DNA of 64,000 nt. It comes from Rhodococcus ruber (GTDB taxonomy: Bacteria > Actinomycetota > Actinomycetes > Mycobacteriales > Mycobacteriaceae). The notes under the pieces were generated by a model. That model saw only the letters and a program-made list of their open reading frames with translations, had not been told where the DNA came from and did not search any database. Made by a program: the position numbers and the translations under genes. Numbering within the stretch: position 1 is the first letter of the stretch; each line of letters opens with the position of its first letter. Location: NCBI RefSeq assembly GCF_027270735.1, contig NZ_JAPWIJ010000005.1, forward strand, positions 310,001 to 374,000, in the 5' to 3' direction. Positions 60,983 to 64,000 of the stretch are shown here, in pieces.

Positions 60983-62368
60983 ATGACGACCCCACAAACG
61001 TTTGCTGCACTCGGCGTACCCCAGGCCATCGCGGATGTACTCGCGAGCCAGGGCAAGACCGAGGCGTTTCCCATCCAGGCCGACACGCTCCCCGACACAC
61101 TGCAGGGACGCGATGTACTCGGACGCGGAAAGACCGGCAGCGGAAAGACACTCGCATTCTCCATCCCGATGGTCGCTCGCCTCGCCGGACAACTTCCCGG
61201 CAACCGCAAGCCCGGCCGCCCGCGTGGCCTCATTCTCGCGCCGACGCGTGAGCTCGCCACCCAGATCGCCGTCGCGATCGAGCCCCTCGCCTCCGCGTAC
61301 TCGCTCAAGGTCACCACGATCTTCGGCGGTGTGTCTCAGGTTCGCCAGGTCTCCGCACTCAAGGGTGGAGTCGACATCGTCGTCGCCTGCCCCGGTCGCC
61401 TCGAAGACCTGATGAAGCAGCGCCACCTCACTCTCGACGGCGTTCAGATCACCGTCCTCGACGAGGCCGACCACATGGCCGATCTGGGCTTCCTGCCCGT
61501 CGTCACCCGCATCCTCGCCGCCACCCCGGACAAGGGCCAGCGCATGCTGTTCTCGGCGACCCTGGACAACGGCGTCGACAAGCTGGTCAAGCGCTTCCTG
61601 CACAACCAGATCACGCACTCCGTCGACGAGGCCACTTCGCACGTCGAGGCCATGACACACAGCGTCTTCGAGGTCGACGGCGTCGAAGCCAAGAAGAAGC
61701 TCGTCCATCAGCTCGCCTCGGGCACCGGACGACGCATCCTGTTCATGCGCACCAAGCACCAGGCCCGCAAGCTGGCCAAGCAGCTCACCGACGCCGGAAT
61801 CCCGTCCGTCGACCTGCACGGCAATCTCTCGCAGGCCGCACGCGACCGCAACCTCGCAGCCTTCTCCTCCGGCCAGGCCCGCGTTCTCGTCGCCACCGAC
61901 GTCGCAGCCCGCGGCGTCCACGTCGACGACGTTCAGCTGGTCGTCCACGTCGATCCCCCGGCCGAGCACAAGGCGTACCTGCACCGTTCCGGCCGCACGG
62001 CACGCGCCGGAAGCGCCGGCGACGTCGTGACCGTCGTTCTGCCCGAGCAGCGCAAGGACACCGCAGTACTGCTGCGCAAGGCCGACATCAAGGTCACCCC
62101 GATCCGCGTCACCGCCGACTCGCCTGCAGTGGCGAACCTCGTCGGCGAGCAGGCCCGCTACGTCGAGCCTGCACCGCGAGTCGAGCCGGCACCCGCCCGC
62201 ACCGGTGCCCCGCGCAACAGCAATGCACGACGTGGCGGCCCGGCCCGGTCGGGTGGTCAGCCGCGCTCCGGTGGTCAGCCACGTAGCGGTGGCGGACAGC
62301 CGCGTAGCGGTGGCGGCGGCCACAGCCGTCGTGCAGCAGGACCGGCCACGAGCCAGCGCAGCCGCTGA
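60983..62368 (+). CDS. DEAD-box ATP-dependent RNA helicase with Arg/Gly-rich tail
   Basis: This 461-aa RNA helicase unwinds short RNA duplexes in ribosome assembly or mRNA turnover. It has the F-motif/Q-motif TFAALGVPQAIADVLASQGKTEAFPIQ, motif I GKTGSGKT (about 47-54), Ia APTRELA, Ib CPGRLEDL, DEAD as VLDEADHM, SAT, and C-terminal motifs LVATDVAARGVHVDD and HRSGRTARAG. The last ~70 residues are low-complexity with SGGQPRSGG repeats, an RNA-binding RGG-like tail. ATG 60983 begins the family sequence. An upstream frame of 59 codons is Pro/Cys-rich and not family-like. Confidence 0.93.
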   Translation: MTTPQTFAALGVPQAIADVLASQGKTEAFPIQADTLPDTLQGRDVLGRGKTGSGKTLAFSIPMVARLAGQLPGNRKPGRPRGLILAPTRELATQIAVAIEPLASAYSLKVTTIFGGVSQVRQVSALKGGVDIVVACPGRLEDLMKQRHLTLDGVQITVLDEADHMADLGFLPVVTRILAATPDKGQRMLFSATLDNGVDKLVKRFLHNQITHSVDEATSHVEAMTHSVFEVDGVEAKKKLVHQLASGTGRRILFMRTKHQARKLAKQLTDAGIPSVDLHGNLSQAARDRNLAAFSSGQARVLVATDVAARGVHVDDVQLVVHVDPPAEHKAYLHRSGRTARAGSAGDVVTVVLPEQRKDTAVLLRKADIKVTPIRVTADSPAVANLVGEQARYVEPAPRVEPAPARTGAPRNSNARRGGPARSGGQPRSGGQPRSGGGQPRSGGGGHSRRAAGPATSQRSR

Positions 62369-62378
62369 TTCCAGCCTG

Positions 62379-62417
62379 AGCGCGGAAAGCCCTTCTTTTA
62401 CGAGGGCTTTCCGCGCT
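62379..62417. terminator. Bidirectional terminator between DEAD-box and MFS genes
   Basis: A perfect 15-bp stem (62379-62393 with 62403-62417) around a 9-nt loop lies just after the helicase stop and contains the MFS stop codon (62398-62400). It can end both convergent transcripts. Confidence 0.85.
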
Positions 62418-63663
62418 TTCCTGTTCTCACGCTCACCACCGCAGCAACCGCACAGAGGCCGGCTGCACCGAACCACGCCATCGTGTATGCGCCGGTGGCG
62501 TCTCGCACTACGCCTGCGACGACCGATGCGATACCGGCACCGATCTGATGTGAGGCGAACACCCAGCCGAACACCAGCGAACCTCGATCACCGAAAACCT
62601 CTCGACACAGCGCAATCGTGGGCGGAACCGTTGCCACCCAATCCAATCCGTAGATCACCACGAAGATGACGATCGACGGCTGGATGGTCGCGGACAGCAA
62701 CCAGGGCAGGAACAGCAGCGACACTCCACGAAATCCGTAGTACGCCGCCAGTAGGTAGCGCGGGTCGACCCGATCGGTGAGCCACCCCGATCCGATGGTC
62801 CCGACGATGTCGAAGATTCCCACCACCGCCAGCAGTCCCGCTGCGGTGGTTTCGTGCATTCCGTGGTCGTGTGCGGACGGGATGAAGTGAGTTCCGATGA
62901 GCCCGTTCGTCGTTGCACCACAGATCGCGAAGCCCACCACGAGAGCCCAGAACGTACGAACGCGGCTCGCATCACGCAACGCCTGTATCGCGGCCCTGGC
63001 AGGGTTCACCGTCGGGTCCGCAGCCACCGCCGTGTAGCCCTCCGGCGCTCCGTAGGGGGTCACCCCGATGTCCGCAGGCATGTTGCGCAGCCATCGCAGC
63101 ACGAACGGGACCACGATCAGCGAGCCACCCGCGATGAGGAACGACGCGGCGCGCCAACCGGACCTGTCGACGAGCTGGGCGATCAGCGGCAGGAAGATCA
63201 GCTGCCCCGTCGCGCTGCCGGCCGTCAAAATGCCCGATACGAGGCCACGACGCCGCACGAACCACCGGTTGGTCACCACCGCCGCGAAGACCAGAGCCAT
63301 CGAACCCGTGCCGAGACCGATCAAGACGCCCCAGGTCAGCACCAGCTGCCACGCCTGGGTCACGAACACACTCAGAGCACTGCCTGCTGCCACGACGACC
63401 AACGCCGTCGACGTCACCGCCCGGATTCCGAAGCGGTCCATCAGGGCCGCGGCGAACGGAGCCGTCAGCCCGAAGAGCACGAGATTGACGCCGACCGCCA
63501 GGGACAGCATCGACCGCGGCCAACCGAACTCCTCCTGCAACGGCACCATCAACACGCTCGGTGCCGCCCGGAAGCCTGCTGCACCGACGAGAGCGAGGAA
63601 TGCCACGGCCGCGACGATCCACGCCGGATGAATCCGCCTTCGGGTCCCGATCTCGGAAGTCAC
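62398..63663 (-). CDS. Major facilitator superfamily transporter (OFA/MCT-like)
   Basis: This 421-aa protein has twelve hydrophobic helices in two six-helix halves with a central loop near residue 205-225. MFS features are the loop-2/3 region AALMDRFGIRAVTS, the helix-4 block GLGTGSMALVFAAVVTNRWFVRRRG and the helix-5 GILTAGSATGQLIFLPL, typical of the oxalate/formate or monocarboxylate branch. The second half has GSGWLTDRVDPRYLL. It should move an organic anion. The gene is transcribed toward the helicase gene and shares its terminator. The next gene, at 63704, is divergent from it. Confidence 0.87.
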   Translation of the reverse strand: MTSEIGTRRRIHPAWIVAAVAFLALVGAAGFRAAPSVLMVPLQEEFGWPRSMLSLAVGVNLVLFGLTAPFAAALMDRFGIRAVTSTALVVVAAGSALSVFVTQAWQLVLTWGVLIGLGTGSMALVFAAVVTNRWFVRRRGLVSGILTAGSATGQLIFLPLIAQLVDRSGWRAASFLIAGGSLIVVPFVLRWLRNMPADIGVTPYGAPEGYTAVAADPTVNPARAAIQALRDASRVRTFWALVVGFAICGATTNGLIGTHFIPSAHDHGMHETTAAGLLAVVGIFDIVGTIGSGWLTDRVDPRYLLAAYYGFRGVSLLFLPWLLSATIQPSIVIFVVIYGLDWVATVPPTIALCREVFGDRGSLVFGWVFASHQIGAGIASVVAGVVRDATGAYTMAWFGAAGLCAVAAVVSVRTGKRGKPS

Positions 63664-63703
63664 GCCAGACAGTCTGCCTCAGTCGAGCTGGCACACTGGA
63701 GCG

Positions 63704-64000
63704 GTGACCGTCAGTTCTCCTCGCACTCCGAAGTCAGGGCCCCTCGGCCCTCAGGAATTGGCGACCGCCGCGGTCATGAGCAGCTTCACCGTCGCGTTGA
63801 CGGTGATCGGCGTGCTCGTGCCCATGGCAACAATTCTTCAGGTCGTCGCGGCCATTCCCATGTCGGTAGTCGCACTCCGGTATCGGACGCGCGCGCTTGT
63901 CACCGCAGCGGTGGCAGGCACCCTCGTCGGATTCGTCGCTGCCGGTACCCAGACGGCACTCACCGTGGCCAGCGCCGCGTTGTTGGGCGGCCTGGTCGGG
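63704..64000 (+). CDS. Polytopic membrane protein, DUF2232 / ECF-S-like (3' end outside window)
   Basis: The 99 visible codons, starting with GTG 63704, encode a short hydrophilic start and three or four helices (VMSSFTVALTVIGVLVPMATI, VVAAIPMSVVALRYRTR, ALVTAAVAGTLVGFVAAG). The repeated small residues and the ALRYRTR-type loop resemble the DUF2232 or ECF-transporter S-component family, which binds a vitamin or metal-ion substrate together with an ECF ATPase. The rest lies outside the window, so the assignment is tentative. Confidence 0.55.
   Translation, partial: MTVSSPRTPKSGPLGPQELATAAVMSSFTVALTVIGVLVPMATILQVVAAIPMSVVALRYRTRALVTAAVAGTLVGFVAAGTQTALTVASAALLGGLVG

Overview
The window reads as chromosomal DNA of a high-GC actinobacterium of the Mycobacteriales. 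A Rhodococcus-like or Nocardiaceae genome fits best. Third codon positions are strongly GC-biased, GTG starts and ATGA/GTGA overlaps are common, and the gene order matches, from memory, a long stretch of Mycobacterium tuberculosis (Rv0944-Rv0959). The shared backbone, in reversed orientation, is: VWA protein (Rv0959), AAA ATPase (Rv0958), purH, purN, PerM/DUF6350 (Rv0955), DUF5336 (Rv0954), sucD, sucC, M23 peptidase (Rv0950c), pcrA/uvrD1 (Rv0949), chorismate mutase (Rv0948c), pgi (Rv0946c), SDR (Rv0945) and Fpg-like glycosylase (Rv0944). No rRNA, CRISPR array, prophage or classical insertion sequence was seen. One tRNA gene, tRNA-Arg(CCT), is present.

Layout. 1-2.3 kb: the end of a cysteine-free S18 gene, an AEC transporter, a lipoprotein and a DUF1707 protein. 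2.3-11.7 kb: the ATPase/VWA pair, then purine biosynthesis (purN-purH) and two membrane proteins. 11.8-14.2 kb: a sulfone/organosulfur oxidation pair (DszC-like and SfnG-like). 15.5-17.6 kb: sucCD. 19.9-23.4 kb: cell-wall peptidase and PcrA helicase. 23.5-28.2 kb: an accessory histidine kinase, response regulator, ABC ATPase and permease cassette. 28.5-32 kb: chorismate mutase, succinate-semialdehyde dehydrogenase and phosphoglucose isomerase. 33-37.4 kb: a TetR-controlled acyl-CoA module with a clear palindromic operator. 42-47.3 kb: an IclR-linked catabolic cluster (dehydrogenase, HMG-CoA-lyase-like enzyme, CoA-transferase, GntP permease). 49.6-51.8 kb: DNA glycosylase, thyA and dfrA. 53-58.8 kb: a desaturase-like protein with a damaged metal site, a PucR regulator and a second ABC exporter. 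58.9-64 kb: a palindrome, tRNA-Arg, an SOS-box-controlled 13E12/DUF222 HNH gene, a DEAD-box helicase and an MFS transporter.

The most unusual structure involves two genes for a winged-helix plus DUF559 (Vsr-like nuclease fold) protein, at 5758-6627 and 32104-33114. Each is bracketed by its own pair of about 60-bp palindromic repeats. In both units one copy lies some 50-80 bp upstream of the start codon and the second sits on the stop codon. The two units use unrelated palindrome sequences. In the first unit the stem arms show a compensatory base change between copies. These look like single-gene, palindrome-bounded mobile or selfish units inserted into the conserved backbone. A third palindrome of similar size (58867-58948) stands beside the tRNA-Arg gene without such a gene. 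The recognition of the palindromes by the nuclease is inference, not shown by the sequence.
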